Source of the DNA: Thermodesulfobacteriota bacterium
GTDB lineage: Bacteria; Desulfobacterota_D; UBA1144; Nemesobacterales; UBA2774
Length of the DNA stretch: 64,000 nucleotides
Assembly: GCA_035325995.1 (NCBI GenBank)
Contig: DAOKYU010000011.1
Span: 20,633-84,632, forward strand
Direction of reading: 5' to 3'
The notes beneath the pieces were generated by a model that saw only the letters and a list, made by a program, of their open reading frames with translations, searched no databases and was not told the DNA's origin. How positions within the stretch are numbered: position 1 is the stretch's first letter; each line of letters begins with the position of its first letter. A program made the translations under genes and the position numbers. Positions 13,372 to 22,684 of this stretch are shown one piece after another.

Positions 13372-14310
13372 ATGACTTGGATTCCAGAGGTAGCATCTAA
13401 TCTTGCGGGCAAGGTAGACGGGGTGCTTTTGACAATAACCTTGTTGTCCCTCTTCTTCTTTCTGCTTATAACCGCGATTCTCATCGTTTTCGCGATTAAG
13501 TACAGGAGAAAGAGAGACGACGAGGAGACGCCTTACATAACCGGCAGCGAGCCGCTTGAAATTATCTGGACTGTCATTCCATCAATACTCCTTATAGCTC
13601 TTTTCGTATACGGCTTCGTCGTGTTCAAGGAAATGAGAACGCCCCCGGCCGATTCTGTGGATATTACAGTCACCGGCAAGCAGTGGCTCTGGACCTTCGA
13701 CTATTACAACGGTAAAAAGACGCTTAACGAGCTCTACGTCGAGCAGAACAGGCCCGTCAGGCTCGTCATGATGTCCGACGACGTGCTTCACAGCTTTTTC
13801 GTCCCGGGGTTCCGCGTGAAGCAGGACGTTCTCCCGGGCCGCTACGTTCAGCTCTGGTTCACTCCCACCAAAATCGGGACGTTCGATATATTCTGCGCCG
13901 AGTACTGCGGCACGGGCCATTCCGTCATGCTCGGCAAAGTTAACGTGCTCAGCCCCGAGGCGTACGACATATGGGAGAACGGTCTTCCGGGCGAGGGAGG
14001 AGGGGCCGTGGCTTCTCTGCCACCGGCCGAGCTCGGCGAAAAGATATATAAAGAAAAGGGATGCAATGCATGCCACAGCGTGGACGGATCCACACTTGTC
14101 GGGCCGTCGTTCAAGGGTATCTACGATCACGATACCGAGCTTCAGGACGGCTCCGTGGTCAAGGTAGACGAGAATTATATCAGGCAGTCGATACTCGAGC
14201 CGCAGTCCCAGGTCGTCAAGGGATTTCAGCCGGTGATGCCGTCGTTTAAGGGTATACTAAGTGATGACGAAGTGACGGCCGTGATCGCTTACATCAAAAC
14301 ACTAAAATAA
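13372..14310 (+). CDS. coxB: Cytochrome c oxidase subunit II with fused cytochrome c
   Basis: Subunit II of 312 residues that takes electrons from cytochrome c through the binuclear CuA centre. Two N-terminal membrane helices are followed by the cupredoxin domain with CuA ligands in VLHSFF and CAEYCGTGHSVM (C175, C179). A cytochrome c domain is fused at the C-terminus, with the haem-binding CNACH at C231-C234-H235 and a candidate axial Met in QPVMPSF. Such a fusion defines caa3-type oxidases. It lies between SCO1 and subunit I. Confidence 0.95.
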   Translation: MTWIPEVASNLAGKVDGVLLTITLLSLFFFLLITAILIVFAIKYRRKRDDEETPYITGSEPLEIIWTVIPSILLIALFVYGFVVFKEMRTPPADSVDITVTGKQWLWTFDYYNGKKTLNELYVEQNRPVRLVMMSDDVLHSFFVPGFRVKQDVLPGRYVQLWFTPTKIGTFDIFCAEYCGTGHSVMLGKVNVLSPEAYDIWENGLPGEGGGAVASLPPAELGEKIYKEKGCNACHSVDGSTLVGPSFKGIYDHDTELQDGSVVKVDENYIRQSILEPQSQVVKGFQPVMPSFKGILSDDEVTAVIAYIKTLK

Positions 14311-14340
14311 AAGGGTTTCAGTTCAAGGAGGCGATTTAAA

Positions 14341-15954
14341 ATGGCAAATCATACGATTGCCCACGATGTATATGTTCCGTTCCTGGAGAAGAAGGGTTTT
14401 CTCTCCTGGATTCTCACGACGGATCATAAACGAATCGGGATTTTATACCTGGTGTCTACTTCCCTGTTCTTCCTGGTAGCCGGCATCATCGCCCTTCTTA
14501 TGAGGTTCGAGCTGCTTACCCCTGCTTCCGACTTTGTCGAGCCGCATACGTACAACGTACTCTTCACGCTGCATGGCTCGATAATGGTCTTTTTCTTTAT
14601 CGTTCCGGGCCTGGCGGCCAGCTTCGGGAACTTCCTCATTCCTCTTATGATAGGGGCGAGGGACGTCGCGTTCCCCAAGCTTAACATAGCGAGTTACTGG
14701 ATTTATCTCCTTGGAACCGCCATTCTCCTCATGGCCCTTCTAAAGCCGGCCGACACCGGATGGACTTTCTATACACCTTACAGCGCAACAACCAACACAG
14801 ACGTGGTTCTCATGACTTTCGGTGTTTTCGTTCTCGGGTTCTCGTCCATTCTCACGGGACTTAACTTCATCGTTACGACCCACAAAATGAGGGCGCCGGG
14901 AATGACGTGGCACAGGCTTCCCCTTTTCATATGGGCGTCCTACGCCACGTCTATCCTCCAGCTCCTGGCAACGCCGGTAGTAGGCATAACCCTTCTCCTT
15001 CTCATCACCGAGAGGACGCTCGGCGTCGGATTCTTCGACCCGGCCAAGGGAGGCGACCCGATTCTCTTCCAGAACTTCTTCTGGTTCTATTCCCATCCCG
15101 CTGTCTACATCATGATCATCCCCGCGATGGGTGTTATATCCGAAATAATCCCGGTCTTTTCCAGAAAGCCGATATTCGGCTACAAGGCCATAGCGTATTC
15201 CAGCCTCGGCATCGCGTTCATAAGTTTCCTCGTCTGGGCCCACCACATGTTTACGAGCGGTATTTCCGAAACGGCGGCCACCATTTTCTCGTTCCTGACG
15301 TTCCTGGTCGCCATACCGACGGCGATAAAGGTGTTCAACTGGACGGCCACTCTTTATAAAGGTTCGATCCAGCTTCATTCCGCCATGCTCTACGCGCTCG
15401 GGTTCATATTCCTGTTCACGATCGGCGGGCTCACCGGCGTGTTCCTCGGGGCGCTCGCTGCCGACATTCACCTTCACGACACTTACTTCGTAGTCGCGCA
15501 CATGCACTACGTCATGATAGGCGGCACGGTCATGGGCTTCTTCGGGGCGCTTCATTTCTGGTACCCGAAGTGGTTCGGAAAGATGTTCAACGAAACGGTA
15601 GCGAAAATAGCATGGTTCTTCATCTTCGTCGGTTTTAACGTAACGTTCTTCCCGCAGTTCTTCCTCGGAATTCAGGGCATGCCGAGGCGCTACGCGTCCT
15701 ACCCGGCCGAGTTCGAATCGCTTATGGCGCTTTCGACGTACGGCTCCTGGATACTTGGGTTTGGAATACTCATTATGGTCATCAACCTTATTTCGGGGCT
15801 GATAAGCGGCCCGAAGGCGCCTGAGAATCCGTACAACTCGCTTTCTCTCGAGTGGCAGATACCGTCGCCCCCGCCGCATGAGAATTTCGAAGAGATACCG
15901 CACGTGACCGACTGGACGTACGGTTACGGAAAAAAGAAGGAGCTGGAGGTTTAA
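14341..15954 (+). CDS. coxA: Cytochrome c oxidase subunit I, A2 type
   Basis: Catalytic haem-copper subunit of 537 residues that reduces O2 to water and pumps protons. About twelve membrane helices and the conserved His ligands are present, including LHGSIM, WAHHMF and HMHYVMIGG. The helix VI motif reads YSHPAVY (Y250, S251, H252), where the A1 subfamily has Glu in HPEVY. Loss of that Glu and gain of Tyr-Ser marks the A2 subfamily, as in Rhodothermus caa3 oxidase. The neighbouring subunit II with its own cytochrome c agrees with a caa3 enzyme. Confidence 0.96.
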   Translation: MANHTIAHDVYVPFLEKKGFLSWILTTDHKRIGILYLVSTSLFFLVAGIIALLMRFELLTPASDFVEPHTYNVLFTLHGSIMVFFFIVPGLAASFGNFLIPLMIGARDVAFPKLNIASYWIYLLGTAILLMALLKPADTGWTFYTPYSATTNTDVVLMTFGVFVLGFSSILTGLNFIVTTHKMRAPGMTWHRLPLFIWASYATSILQLLATPVVGITLLLLITERTLGVGFFDPAKGGDPILFQNFFWFYSHPAVYIMIIPAMGVISEIIPVFSRKPIFGYKAIAYSSLGIAFISFLVWAHHMFTSGISETAATIFSFLTFLVAIPTAIKVFNWTATLYKGSIQLHSAMLYALGFIFLFTIGGLTGVFLGALAADIHLHDTYFVVAHMHYVMIGGTVMGFFGALHFWYPKWFGKMFNETVAKIAWFFIFVGFNVTFFPQFFLGIQGMPRRYASYPAEFESLMALSTYGSWILGFGILIMVINLISGLISGPKAPENPYNSLSLEWQIPSPPPHENFEEIPHVTDWTYGYGKKKELEV

Positions 15955-15961
15955 CTGAGAC

Positions 15962-16567
15962 ATGGCAGAAGCTGGCATCGAGCAATCACACGGTCATAAC
16001 ATGGATCCGGCGACGGAGTACAGCTCCTCTAAGATGGGAATGTGGCTCTTCCTCGGAACTGAAATACTCCTTTTCGGGGGGCTGTTCGCGGCATACGCGA
16101 TCTTCCACGCAAGGTATCCCGAGATGTTCTACGAGCAGCATCTGGAGCTCAATAGAACCATGGGCGCAATCAACACCTGCGTCCTTATCTTCAGCAGTTT
16201 GACGATGGCCATGGGCGTGTCCGCCATCAAGTGGGGCAAGCAGAAGACAGCGGCCATACTCATATTGATAACGATCATCTGCGGCATGATATTCGGCGTC
16301 ATAAAGTACTTCGAGTACAGCGCCAAGTTCTCGCACCACATCTATCCGGACACGAGTATCTTCTTCTCGCTCTACTTTCTCATGACCGGTCTTCACATGA
16401 TCCACGTCTTCATCGGGCTCGGTATACTCGGGGTCGTCTTTGTGCTGACGCTTAAAGGGAAGTTCAACTCGAAGTACAACACGCCTATTGAACTGGGCGG
16501 GCTTTACTGGCACCTCGTCGACCTTATCTGGATTTATCTGTTCCCGTTACTTTATCTTATTGGATAG
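15962..16567 (+). CDS. coxC: Cytochrome c oxidase subunit III
   Basis: Integral-membrane subunit of 201 residues with about five helices, the short form of the subunit III family that lacks the first two helices of the mitochondrial-like type. The motifs KMGMWLFL, ARYPEMF, FLMTGLHMIHV and GLYWHLVDLIWIYLFPLLYL are characteristic. It starts seven bases behind subunit I and is followed by subunit IV. It stabilises the catalytic subunit and sustains proton uptake. Confidence 0.94.
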   Translation: MAEAGIEQSHGHNMDPATEYSSSKMGMWLFLGTEILLFGGLFAAYAIFHARYPEMFYEQHLELNRTMGAINTCVLIFSSLTMAMGVSAIKWGKQKTAAILILITIICGMIFGVIKYFEYSAKFSHHIYPDTSIFFSLYFLMTGLHMIHVFIGLGILGVVFVLTLKGKFNSKYNTPIELGGLYWHLVDLIWIYLFPLLYLIG

Positions 16568-16582
16568 CCGGAGGATAAAAAC

Positions 16583-16894
16583 ATGGCATCGCACTCGCAC
16601 TCTGACAAACACGAGCACATAACGACTTACAAGACATATTTATTCGTCTGGGCGGCGCTCATGGTGCTGACTGTCATCACGGTATACGTGTCGTACGTCG
16701 ATTTCGGCACCATGAACGTGGTGATAGCCATGGCAGTCGCGTCGCTTAAGGCCGCGCTCGTCGCCCTTTTCTTCATGCACCTTAAATTCGAGGATTCCAT
16801 AACCTGGGTGTTCGCCCTTTTCCCCCTGGGTCTTCTTTTCCTCCTCATCACGATGACGTTCGTGGATACGTTTACGAGGGTTGTGGTACCCTGA
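16583..16894 (+). CDS. coxD: Cytochrome c oxidase subunit IV-type small subunit
   Basis: A 103-residue membrane protein with three hydrophobic helices and a His-rich start (MASHSHSDKHEH). It matches the prokaryotic subunit IV family found in caa3 and bo3 oxidases, with the conserved pattern KAALVALFFMHLK. Probably structural. It starts 15 bases behind subunit III, inside the oxidase operon. Confidence 0.88.
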   Translation: MASHSHSDKHEHITTYKTYLFVWAALMVLTVITVYVSYVDFGTMNVVIAMAVASLKAALVALFFMHLKFEDSITWVFALFPLGLLFLLITMTFVDTFTRVVVP

Positions 16895-16906
16895 CGAAAT
16901 AGATTA

Positions 16907-17776
16907 ATGATTGGTAAAATTACTCTTTTCTTTCTTTTCCTGCTTTTAATATGGGGCAATCTGGTGTCCGGCCTGGGGGCCGGGCTCGGGTGTCCGGACT
17001 GGCCGCTCTGCCATGGGAGCGTGGTTCCTCCGTACAGGTGGGATATATACATGGAGTTTACGCACAGGGTAATAGGAGGCGTCACATCCATTTTCCTGGT
17101 GTATCTCTCATACAAGAGACTGCGGAGTTACAGTGGCTGGACGAAGCTTATACCGGTCCTGATAGTTTGCCTCCTGGCTTTCCAGATAGTCCTCGGCGGA
17201 ATAGTGGTCCTTCTCGAGATACCGGTCGACCTCACGACGTTTCACTTCGCGAACGCCCTGGTGATATTCTCGCTCACGCTTTACATAGTCTTCTTCGACG
17301 GCGAGAAGGTGAAGCCGATATTCTCGCTCAGCGGTTATAACGGCGTATTTTTCTTCCTGGCCATACTGGTTTTCTTCCAGGCAGTGCTTGGGGCCTACGT
17401 GAGGCACTCCAATTCGGGGCTCGCGTGTCCCGACTTTCCAAAATGCCTCGGGTACTGGATACCCCCCGAGCTCTCGGGCATGGTCCTGAACCACTTCGCT
17501 CACAGGGTGGCCGCGTACGTCATAACTCTGATTGTCCTCGGATTTTTCATGTCCACGTGGCTTGTCGACGGGTTCAGACGCTACCGCGCGGCTTTCGGTA
17601 TAGCGCTCGGGCTCATAGTAATCCAGATTATTCTCGGGGTCGGGATAATACATACGAAGCTTCATTTTGCAGCGGCGGCGCTTCATTTATCGGTTGCTCT
17701 ACTCATTCTATCGTTATTCCTCTATACTTGGTTCCTGGGGATGAGGAGGATTTATGCCGGTTCAGCCGGGGCATGA
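16907..17776 (+). CDS. ctaA: Haem A synthase
   Basis: Membrane monooxygenase of 289 residues that oxidises haem O to haem A. Eight helices in two similar halves are visible. Conserved haem-binding His residues lie in EFTHRVIG and LNHFAHR, and paired Cys residues appear in the extracytoplasmic loops (LGCPDWPLCHG and LACPDFPKCLG). It lies between the oxidase structural genes and ctaB, which makes its substrate. Confidence 0.93.
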   Translation: MIGKITLFFLFLLLIWGNLVSGLGAGLGCPDWPLCHGSVVPPYRWDIYMEFTHRVIGGVTSIFLVYLSYKRLRSYSGWTKLIPVLIVCLLAFQIVLGGIVVLLEIPVDLTTFHFANALVIFSLTLYIVFFDGEKVKPIFSLSGYNGVFFFLAILVFFQAVLGAYVRHSNSGLACPDFPKCLGYWIPPELSGMVLNHFAHRVAAYVITLIVLGFFMSTWLVDGFRRYRAAFGIALGLIVIQIILGVGIIHTKLHFAAAALHLSVALLILSLFLYTWFLGMRRIYAGSAGA

Positions 17777-17786
17777 GGGGGTAAAT

Positions 17787-18698
17787 ATGAACGCGATAGA
17801 GAACGCGGACAGGGGAGCTTCGAATATCGTAGTTTCCACGGTTCTCCTTACGAAGCCGGGCATAATCACGAGCGTCGCGTTTACCGGGTTCGCCGGTATG
17901 GTGCTGGCGTCGAAGGGCTTCCCCTCGATTTATCTCGCGGTCGAAGCGCTCCTCTCGCTTCTCCTTAGCGCGGCAGGGGCCGCGATTCTCAACAACGTCC
18001 TCGACAGGCGTATAGACGTGCTCATGAGCAGGCTCAGTAAGCGCGTGGACGCCCTTACGGTCATAGGTGAAAAAACGGCCGTCGCGATCGCGTTCGTCTT
18101 CATAGCTATTTCGCTCTTCATTTCGTTCTATTACCTCAACGTCGTAAACGCGGCCCTTACCATAGCCGCCATACTGAGCTACGCGCTCCTTTACACGCTA
18201 TACCTCAAGCGGAGCTCGCCCTACGGGACTATTCTAGGAGGGCTGCCCGGCGCTCTTCCCGTGCTGATAGGATACGCGGCCGTGAATCCCGCCCTCGGGG
18301 TGGACGCCGTCATATTGTTCATATTCATGATGCTCTGGCAGCCGCCGCATTTCTGGGCCCTCGCCCAGAAATACAAGATCGACTATAAGAAGGCGGGTAT
18401 TCCCGTAATGCCGGTAGCCATGGGGACGAAATATACGAACGTCATGATTCTTCTTTATTCCGTTTCCCTCTTTCCGCTTAGCCTTTCGCTCTGGTTCCTC
18501 GGGTACTGTTCCTATTATTACGCCATATTCGCCGTTATCTCGGGCCTCTATTTCGAATACATAATAATAAAGAGCGCGCTCAACAACACAGATTACGGCA
18601 AGGCTTTCGGGGCCTCCATCCTTTACATGCTCGTCATAATGGCGTCTCTCATTCTGGACGTGGGCTTCAATTCGCCGAACGCGATAGTAGGCGGCTGA
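17787..18698 (+). CDS. ctaB: Protohaem IX farnesyltransferase (haem O synthase)
   Basis: UbiA-family prenyltransferase of about 303 residues that adds a farnesyl group to protohaem to make haem O. Eight or nine membrane helices are present. The Asp-rich motif NNVLDRRIDVLMSR sits in the first cytoplasmic loop, and FMMLWQPPHFWALA is a signature of haem O synthases. The ATG at 17787, behind GAGGGGGT, is preferred to an in-frame ATG at 17754 that would overlap ctaA by 23 bases. Last gene of the operon. Confidence 0.93.
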   Translation: MNAIENADRGASNIVVSTVLLTKPGIITSVAFTGFAGMVLASKGFPSIYLAVEALLSLLLSAAGAAILNNVLDRRIDVLMSRLSKRVDALTVIGEKTAVAIAFVFIAISLFISFYYLNVVNAALTIAAILSYALLYTLYLKRSSPYGTILGGLPGALPVLIGYAAVNPALGVDAVILFIFMMLWQPPHFWALAQKYKIDYKKAGIPVMPVAMGTKYTNVMILLYSVSLFPLSLSLWFLGYCSYYYAIFAVISGLYFEYIIIKSALNNTDYGKAFGASILYMLVIMASLILDVGFNSPNAIVGG

Positions 18699-18747
18699 CC
18701 ACCTGGCCGTTGCCGGGCCGATATTTTCCGTACTCTCAGGGGTCCGG

Positions 18748-18788
18748 ACGGGCGCGGGATTCCCGGCGGCCTGCCCCGCTCCGTTTTT
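18748..18788 (+). terminator. Likely rho-independent terminator of the oxidase operon
   Basis: ACGG and GCGGG (18748-18758) pair with CCCGC and CCGT (18775-18784) around a 16-base loop with a small internal bulge, and five T residues run from 18784 to 18788. It lies in the gap between convergent ctaB and the oligoendopeptidase gene. Confidence 0.5.
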
Positions 18789-18815
18789 CCTCCGATACTG
18801 TTAGCTACCCGCCCT

Positions 18816-20633
18816 TTATCCGAGGCCTTTCATCAGCTCTTTAAGCCTTTCGAACGGCTCTCTAAGGGACCTTATCGATTCCTTCCAGAACCCGGGTGTT
18901 TCGAGGTCCATTCCGATGCTTCTTTTCGCTACGTTCTCCGCGGTATCCGAGCCCGAGAGCCTGAGGAACTTCTCGTACTTCGGCAAAAAGTCCGCGCCTT
19001 CTTTTTTAAAGAGAGAGAAGAGCCCCCGGCTGAGGAGGTAGCCGAACGTGTAGGGGAAGTTGTAGAAAGTGACTCCGACGACGTAGAAGTGGAGCTTCGA
19101 TGCCCAGAAGTAAGGGTCCTCGCCGCCTTCCTCTAGGACGTCGCCGAAGACGCGGCGCTGGGTCTCCGCCATAAGCTCTTTGAGGCGGCTCACGCTCACC
19201 TCGCCTTCCTGCCTCTCTTCGTAAAACGCTTTTTCGAATTCGTAGCGCACCGGTATGTCCATGAGATATATGGCGCCGTGGTTGATTTCGGTGTCGAGCA
19301 TTAGCGCCTTTTCGGCGTCTCCAATGGACTGCTCGCGGAGTATACCCTCCGTCAGGATCATTTCGCCGAACGTAGAGGCCGATTCCGCGAGCGTCATCGG
19401 ATAGAAGTGCGAATAAGGCCGTATGTCGCTCATCACGTGGCTGTGAAAGGCGTGTCCGGCCTCGTGCGCCAATGTGAGCACGTCGCCGAGCGTCTCGTTG
19501 TACGTCATGAAGATGCGGGATTCCTTCGTCAGGAGCGAGCCCGTGCAAAACCCTCCCGGCCTCTTTCCTTCCCTCGGCTCCCAGTCTATCCACTTTTTAT
19601 CGAAAGCGCTTCTGGCGTAGGCCCCGAGTGCGGGGTATGACCCGGAGAACGATTTCTCGACGAGCTTCTGCGCGTCGGGCCAGCTCAGTTTCTGGCCGGA
19701 TTCGATGTCGAGCGGGGCGCCGAGGTCGTACCATGCGATTTGCTTTCTGCCCATAGTGCGCGCCTTGAAGCGGAGTATGTCCTTCGGAAGCTCTATCTCG
19801 TCGTAAATCGCCTCGAACATGGCGTCGAGGGTCTTCCGGCTTATGCCCGACTGGTAGAGCGCGACGTCGAGGAAGTGGTCTATGCCGCGGTACCTGTTGA
19901 GGGTGAGCCGCGTGCCTGAAATCGCGTTGAGTGCTGCCGCGGCCGTGTCTTCGATAGTCTTCCACGCCCGGTTTCCTCCCTCGAAGGCCGCCTTCCGGAC
20001 GTCCCTCTCCGGCTTTTCCATGAGCGAGCGCCTCTGGGATATCGGGAGCGTCTTCACCGTGCCGCCCGGGTATTTCATATCGAACTCGAGCCTGCTCGAA
20101 ACCGTATCGTAGAGACGGCCCCATGCGCTTATTCCGTCTACGCCGAGGTCGGAGGCCAGTATCTCCTTGTCGGGGTTCATGCTCCTTTCGGACAGTATCC
20201 TGAGCCTGCCGATGTAATAGGCGGCGTCCGAGAGCTTCTCCCGCTCCGTGAATCGGCGGAAGACCTCTTCCGGGACGTTCTTTAGCGCCCTTATGAGCTC
20301 GACCTTGAGTTTCGAGAGCTCGGCGTGGACGGCCGACATCTCTCCTTCCTCGCGGACATAGTCCTCGTTGAGCCCGTCGGCCGAAGCGAGGCATCCGATG
20401 TATGAGTCGATGTGGCTGTAGCGGCTCATGATGTCCTCGGCTTCGAGAATTATTTCCTCCCACCCGGCCATGTTGTCGGCGCCCAGCGCGGGCAGGGCCG
20501 CGGCCTTTTTCTGCACGGCCGCTATATCGGCCTTGAGCTTTTTCTTGAACTCCTTCATTTCCGGGCCGCCGTATTCGGGGAAATAGCTCCCGAGGTCCCA
20601 GTTCATTTTTGCCGTCGATTGATTGCTGGACAT
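18816..20633 (-). CDS. pepF: M3-family oligoendopeptidase F
   Basis: Zinc metallopeptidase of 605 residues, the usual PepF length. The zinc motif HEAGH is at residues 390-394, and a conserved downstream Glu is expected in the SASTFGE segment. These cytoplasmic enzymes cut short peptides. No signal peptide is seen. The start at 20633 is preceded on the minus strand by a purine-rich GGCGAG. It is followed by ctaB in convergent orientation, with no functional link to it. Confidence 0.92.
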   Translation of the reverse strand: MSSNQSTAKMNWDLGSYFPEYGGPEMKEFKKKLKADIAAVQKKAAALPALGADNMAGWEEIILEAEDIMSRYSHIDSYIGCLASADGLNEDYVREEGEMSAVHAELSKLKVELIRALKNVPEEVFRRFTEREKLSDAAYYIGRLRILSERSMNPDKEILASDLGVDGISAWGRLYDTVSSRLEFDMKYPGGTVKTLPISQRRSLMEKPERDVRKAAFEGGNRAWKTIEDTAAAALNAISGTRLTLNRYRGIDHFLDVALYQSGISRKTLDAMFEAIYDEIELPKDILRFKARTMGRKQIAWYDLGAPLDIESGQKLSWPDAQKLVEKSFSGSYPALGAYARSAFDKKWIDWEPREGKRPGGFCTGSLLTKESRIFMTYNETLGDVLTLAHEAGHAFHSHVMSDIRPYSHFYPMTLAESASTFGEMILTEGILREQSIGDAEKALMLDTEINHGAIYLMDIPVRYEFEKAFYEERQEGEVSVSRLKELMAETQRRVFGDVLEEGGEDPYFWASKLHFYVVGVTFYNFPYTFGYLLSRGLFSLFKKEGADFLPKYEKFLRLSGSDTAENVAKRSIGMDLETPGFWKESIRSLREPFERLKELMKGLG

Positions 20634-20753
20634 CTCGCCTCCGGTTTCATTTTGGTCGGATAATTGCGTTTCGAAAATGTAGATGTGAAATATAACATAT
20701 GAAAAAGCGCCCGGATGTCGTGCACGATACCGTTTCCGCGCCGGGCACCCGGA

Positions 20754-21563
20754 TTACCGGTATCCTACGAAGGCGGCGTCCAGCCGTTCCTTCTGCCCGG
20801 GCGTGAGCCGCCAGCCCGAGGCCCCGCAGTTCTCTACCGTCCTTTCGAGCGTGTTGGATTTGGGAATCGCTATCACGTTTTCGCCGGACGTGCACCAGTT
20901 GAGCGCGACCTGCGCCATGGTTTTCCCCGTCTCTTCCGCTATCTCTTCGAGCACCGCCATTTTGCCCGGAGATGCTCCAAAGCCCCCGGCGAGGCTGCCG
21001 TCGTCGAGCGGCGTGTAGGCCATGACAGTGATATTGTGCCTGATGCAGTAGGGTATAACGTCTTCTTCGATTCCCCGCGTGTTGAGGTTGTAGATAACCT
21101 GGTTCGACGCCAGGGGATTGTTCCTCAGGGCCGAAATTGCTTCCTCCATCTCGTCGACGTTGAAGTTGCTGACCCCTATGTATCTTATCATGCCTCTGTC
21201 TACAAGGGTTTCCATCGCGCGCATGGTTTCCTTCATCGGATACCGGCTGTTGGGCCAGTGCACTTGGTAGAGGTCGATGAAGTCCGTTCCGAGGCGCCTC
21301 AGGCTTTCTTCGGCCGCGCGGAGGACGCGGTCGTGCCCGAGGTCTCTTCCGGAAACCTTGGTGGCGATGAATACCCGGTCCCTTATCCCGCTTACGGCTT
21401 TACCGACTATCTCTTCCGCGCCGTAGCCTTCGGCGGTATCGATCAGACTCGCGCCGAGATCTATGCCCGCGCGGAGAGGCTTCGTCCCGCCCCTGTAACG
21501 CCAGGTGCCGAGGCCTATCTCGGGGATCATTACTCCCGTTGCGCCGAGCTCTTTGAGCTCCAT
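20754..21563 (-). CDS. Aldo/keto reductase
   Basis: NAD(P)H-dependent oxidoreductase of 269 residues with the TIM-barrel fold. The catalytic Asp and Tyr lie in SLIDTAEGYG, the Lys in IATKVSG and the His in LYQVHWP. A C-terminal cofactor segment IPKSNT is present. The substrate cannot be predicted from sequence. It sits 120 bases upstream of pepF on the same strand and has no obvious pathway partner. Confidence 0.9.
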   Translation of the reverse strand: MELKELGATGVMIPEIGLGTWRYRGGTKPLRAGIDLGASLIDTAEGYGAEEIVGKAVSGIRDRVFIATKVSGRDLGHDRVLRAAEESLRRLGTDFIDLYQVHWPNSRYPMKETMRAMETLVDRGMIRYIGVSNFNVDEMEEAISALRNNPLASNQVIYNLNTRGIEEDVIPYCIRHNITVMAYTPLDDGSLAGGFGASPGKMAVLEEIAEETGKTMAQVALNWCTSGENVIAIPKSNTLERTVENCGASGWRLTPGQKERLDAAFVGYR

Positions 21564-21704
21564 CAGTTCAAATCCTCCATCTAAAAATTATATTCGAAAA
21601 ACTCCCGATACATAGTGAAGGGCGGATGCGTATTCATGTATCGGCATCTGTTGTGGGCTCATATGCGAATATATGCAGTATGTATATTTTTTGCATGCAT
21701 TTAC

Positions 21705-21732
21705 TTGAATACCATATGGAATATTGTAAATT
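21705..21732 (+). promoter_or_regulatory. Candidate promoter of tRNA-Pro
   Basis: TTGAAT (21705-21710) and TAAATT (21727-21732) are spaced by 16 bases and end 12 bases before the mature tRNA 5' end, a usual distance for a tRNA gene. The surrounding sequence is AT-rich. The boxes are imperfect. Confidence 0.4.
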
Positions 21733-21744
21733 TATTAGCCTCGT

Positions 21745-21822
21745 CGGGGTGTAGCTCAGATTGGCTAGAGCGTTGCGTTCGGGACGCAGAGGCCGCCGGT
21801 TCAAGTCCGGCCACCCCGACCA
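21745..21822 (+). tRNA. tRNA-Pro (anticodon CGG)
   Basis: A 78-base cloverleaf can be drawn by hand. The acceptor stem is CGGGGTG/CACCCCG, with the C1-G72 pair typical of bacterial tRNA-Pro. The D stem is GCTC/GAGC, the anticodon stem TTGCG/CGCAG with loop TTCGGGA, and the T stem GCCGG/CCGGC with loop TTCAAGT. The discriminator is A, and the 3' CCA is encoded at 21820-21822. The anticodon CGG reads the CCG codon. No direct repeat of its 3' end, which would mark an integrated element, was noticed nearby. Confidence 0.95.
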
Positions 21823-22073
21823 GATTTTCCTCCTTTAATCTCAATTCCTTCTAAACAAAAATAGCCATAGCAGAAAATCTCGATCGAATAAATTCCCCGA
21901 GCCGGCAGGCACATGTCTCAGGTTCCTATAATTGTTTTATTGCGGCGACAGACCCGGCGGGTTTATGCCGTGACGAATGCAATGGTATGTCGGTTTGAAG
22001 GGGTCGCAGAAGAAAAATCCGTTCGGGTATCGAGTGGCTGAGCCGGTAGAATTTCCCCATTGGGCACAAAAAA

Positions 22074-22096
22074 GGGGGCATGAGCCCCCTTTTTTT
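22074..22096. terminator. Bidirectional rho-independent terminator
   Basis: A perfect stem GGGGGC/GCCCCC (22074-22079 with 22084-22089) has a four-base loop. A run of A residues precedes it and seven T residues follow, so it works on either strand. On the minus strand it ends the small secreted repeat protein gene, whose stop codon lies about 20 bases away. The 21823-22073 stretch on its other side holds no gene I can support. Confidence 0.85.
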
Positions 22097-22117
22097 ATTT
22101 ATTGCAGACTTGTTTAC

Positions 22118-22459
22118 TTATTTTGCAGCGTCGTCCGGCATGTCGCCACCCGGGATTTCGCCTTCGGTCGATTCGTCCGGAGCGTTGGTTTCAGCGCCGG
22201 AACCGTCCGTAGCTTCGTCGGTCATCTCACCACCAGGGATCTCGCCCTGAACTGCATCTGCTGCATCATCTGCAGCATCGCCGGTGGCGTCTGCGGCGTC
22301 ACCTGCAGCATCCGTAGCCTCGTCGGTAATCTCGCCGCCCGGGATCTCGCCCTGCGGATCGTCCTGTGCCATAGCCGGAATGCTGCCAACGAGGGCGCTT
22401 CCGCTCAAGGAAATACCCATCACTAACAATAACGCAAAGAAAATGGACATTACTCTCAT
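22118..22459 (-). CDS. Small secreted acidic repeat protein, unknown function
   Basis: A 113-residue protein with a clear signal peptide (hydrophobic residues 5-25, likely cleavage after AMA at 29-31). The mature part is very acidic and low in complexity. It carries three copies of GEIPGG at about 37, 72 and 100, two of them continuing as E-[IM]-TDEATD, and the copies are joined by Ala/Asp-rich spacers. There is no Cys in the mature part and no known domain. The start follows AGGAGG on the minus strand and a good terminator follows the stop, so it looks like a real single gene. It lies directly behind a group 2 sigma factor gene. The function is not known; export to the periplasm or beyond is inferred from the signal peptide. 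Confidence 0.7.
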   Translation of the reverse strand: MRVMSIFFALLLVMGISLSGSALVGSIPAMAQDDPQGEIPGGEITDEATDAAGDAADATGDAADDAADAVQGEIPGGEMTDEATDGSGAETNAPDESTEGEIPGGDMPDDAAK

Positions 22460-22626
22460 GTCGTCAAGTCCTCCTGAGTGTTTTTAGCCTTCGAACATGC
22501 CGATAGGCTTGAATAACTATACTGCAATATCCGTACCAATTACAAATTTTTTACAATGTCCAATGTTGTCAGTGTATTACAACCGGACCTCGGTTATAGC
22601 AACCGCTGATATAGTTGATTTTTCTG

Positions 22627-22672
22627 TGTGTATTCGCACAGTTGACACACGGCTGGAGTGCGTATTCACACA
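22627..22672. promoter_or_regulatory. Two TGTG-N6-CACA-like dyads, candidate operator
   Basis: TGTG-TATTCG-CACA at 22627-22640 and TGCG-TATTCA-CACA at 22659-22672 are near copies whose starts are 32 bases apart, about three helical turns. They lie between the sigma factor stop and the start of the small secreted protein, upstream of the latter. A third site of the same form is at 24008-24021. A regulator-binding role is inferred from symmetry and phasing only. Confidence 0.4.
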
Positions 22673-22684
22673 AGGATTCCGGGC

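Noticed and set aside
21745..22117. Integrative element inserted at tRNA-Pro
   Set aside because: No integrase gene, no repeat of the tRNA 3' end and no change in gene content next to the tRNA were seen.
22118..22459. CRISPR-like or tandem DNA repeat array
   Set aside because: The repeats are few, imperfect and in frame with a signal-peptide protein, so they are coding repeats.
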